38,014 bases of DNA from JANPJV01 sp031425695 (GTDB lineage Bacteria; Pseudomonadota; Gammaproteobacteria; Xanthomonadales; SZUA-5), in assembly GCA_031425695.1 (NCBI GenBank), contig JANPJV010000189.1, forward strand, positions 1-38,014, read 5' to 3'. The translations under genes were made by a program, and so were the position numbers. The notes beneath the pieces were generated by a model. The model was not told the DNA's origin. It was given only the letters and a program-made list of their open reading frames with translations, and did no database searches. The stretch's first letter is position 1. Each line of letters opens with the position of its first letter. Below are positions 36,842 to 38,014 of the stretch, in pieces.

Positions 36842-37888
36842 TCAGCCCAATGCCGCGCGCATCCGCGCCGTCGTCGGATTTTCGATTGCCCCGCGTTCGG
36901 TCACGATCACATCGATCAGCGAGCCCGGGGTCACGTCGAACACCGGGTTCCACGCGTTCACGCCGGGCGCGGCGGTGCGGGTGCCGGCGTATTCAGTGAG
37001 CTCGCGGGAATCGCGTTCTTCGATGTGGATCTGGGTGCCGTCAGGCGTCGCCAGGTCGACGGTCGAAGTCGGCGCGACCACCATCACGCGCGCGCCGAAG
37101 TGGCGGGCAGCGACGGCGAGCGACAGCGTGCCTATCTTGTTGGCGGTGTCGCCATTGGCGCAGATACGGTCGGCGCCGACGATCAGCCAATGCGCGCGCT
37201 TGAGGGAAAGCAGCCAGGCGCCGGCACCATCGGCGATCAGTTGCGCCGGGATGCCGTCTTCCAAAAGTTCCCACACGGTCAGGCGCGCACCTTGCAGCCA
37301 CGGCCGCGTCTCGCCCGCATACACCGCGCTGACCTTGCCCTGCGCATAGGCCGCCCGGATCACGCCGAGCGCCGTGCCGAGGCCCGCGGTGGCCAGCGAG
37401 CCAGTGTTGCAATGGGTCAGCAGCCCGTGGCCGGGCTCGATGTACGCAGCGCCGGTCATCGCCATGCGGTAGTTGGCGGCGAGATCCTCGGCGTCGATGG
37501 TTTCCGCGAGCCGGAGCACGCGCACAGGATCCGGGTCGTCCGCGCATTCGAACAGTACGCGGTCGATGGCCCACATCAGATTGACTGCGGTCGGCCGCGC
37601 TGCGCGCAGTCGCAACGCCTGCTCCTGGAAGGCGGCGATGCGCTGGCCGAGCGGCAGCTGCGCAATCTGTTGCGCGGCAATGGCCAGGCCGTACGCCGCC
37701 GCAATCCCGATTGCCGGCGCCCCACGTACGATCAGCGCCGTGATTGCGGCAGCGACGTCATCCGCGGTCGCCATCGACAGCCAGACCTGCTCACGCGGCA
37801 ACGCGCGTTGGTCGAGCAGCTCGAGCGCACTGCCAGTGAAGCGCAGGGCGCGGACGCGGTCGAAGGGGGCGAGGAGGTTCTGGGACAT
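36842..37888 (-). CDS. mtnA: S-methyl-5-thioribose-1-phosphate isomerase
   Basis: Converts 5-methylthioribose-1-phosphate to methylthioribulose-1-phosphate in methionine salvage. 348 residues; catalytic Cys160 (LLTHCNTGSLAT) and Asp240 (GADRICANGD) fall at the positions known for MtnA, with RGAPAIGIAAAYGLA near residue 55. The start MSQNLLAPFD is at 37888. No other salvage gene is near; in related bacteria mtnA is commonly found beside gyrA, as here. Confidence 0.96.
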   Translation of the reverse strand: MSQNLLAPFDRVRALRFTGSALELLDQRALPREQVWLSMATADDVAAAITALIVRGAPAIGIAAAYGLAIAAQQIAQLPLGQRIAAFQEQALRLRAARPTAVNLMWAIDRVLFECADDPDPVRVLRLAETIDAEDLAANYRMAMTGAAYIEPGHGLLTHCNTGSLATAGLGTALGVIRAAYAQGKVSAVYAGETRPWLQGARLTVWELLEDGIPAQLIADGAGAWLLSLKRAHWLIVGADRICANGDTANKIGTLSLAVAARHFGARVMVVAPTSTVDLATPDGTQIHIEERDSRELTEYAGTRTAAPGVNAWNPVFDVTPGSLIDVIVTERGAIENPTTARMRAALG

Positions 37889-37940
37889 GAGTTCGAAGCC
37901 GGCATGGCAAACCCCGCAGTCTAGTCGAGCGTTGCCGTTA

Positions 37941-38010
37941 GTGGGTCTGCGCTATGCGCGGACGCCTTCGCACCGTCCATAATGGCGTCCGCGCACAGCG
38001 CAGACCCACC
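37941..38010. repeat. Class A REP pair at window end
   Basis: GTGGGTCTGCGCTATGCGCG then GACGCC, answered by GGCGTCCGCGCACAGCGCAG and ACCCACC. It lies upstream of mtnA. What lies beyond is outside the window. Confidence 0.85.
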
Positions 38011-38014
38011 AAGA

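Overview
This 38 kb window is chromosomal DNA of a high-GC (about two thirds G+C by eye) Gram-negative bacterium, most likely a gammaproteobacterium of the Lysobacterales (Xanthomonadales). Grounds: protein families of gammaproteobacterial type (GlnRS, ThiC, GyrA, glutaminase B, RutE), the neighbour pairs mtnA-gyrA and pcm-tolC-waaA that I associate with that order, LPS-core and lipid A genes, and a dense load of REP-type palindromes. No genus is claimed. I see no rRNA, convincing tRNA, CRISPR array, prophage or complete transposon.

Layout. 1-4.6 kb: PCu(A)C copper chaperone, an enoyl-CoA isomerase-like protein, a DUF2007 protein, glnS, a 271-bp MITE-like element that touches the glnS stop codon, and a nucleoside deaminase. 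4.7-6.2 kb: SRPBCC protein and an ELM1-family protein. 6.6-14.4 kb: rutE-like reductase, then an envelope block (CHCC zinc-finger protein, GT4, O-antigen ligase-like protein, GT2, LpxL-type acyltransferase, with overlapping or closely spaced genes), a second acyltransferase on the opposite strand, and waaA. 14.4-16.7 kb: tolC and pcm. 17-22 kb: S9 prolyl oligopeptidase, thiC with a TPP riboswitch, and a small secreted protein. 22-26.3 kb: glutaminase coupled to an unknown gene, a Sel1/LprI-like secreted protein, pirin and a glutathione transferase. 26.4-33.8 kb: APC permease coupled to an unknown secreted protein, a penicillin-binding/beta-lactamase-fold serine hydrolase, DUF2333 and a large unknown secreted protein. 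33.9-38 kb: gyrA and mtnA. The 32 genes are mostly complete, housekeeping or envelope-related.

The striking feature lies between the genes. At least seven sequence classes of short palindromes, most with a GTAG, GTGG or GGAG head next to an imperfect hairpin, occur mostly as inverted pairs (BIME-like). All seven convergent gene junctions carry such an inverted palindromic element. Copies also reach into coding sequence (copper chaperone, first LpxL, WaaA C-terminus), and several genes use the TAG inside a GTAG head as stop codon. No RAYT transposase is in the window, so the mobilising enzymes would have to be elsewhere.

Regulation that can be read directly: the TPP riboswitch has a candidate -10 box placed for a start at its P1 stem and a hairpin that would hide the thiC ribosome-binding site; the pcm-tolC gap holds three hairpins, two with GGA in the loop as in CsrA/RsmA sites.
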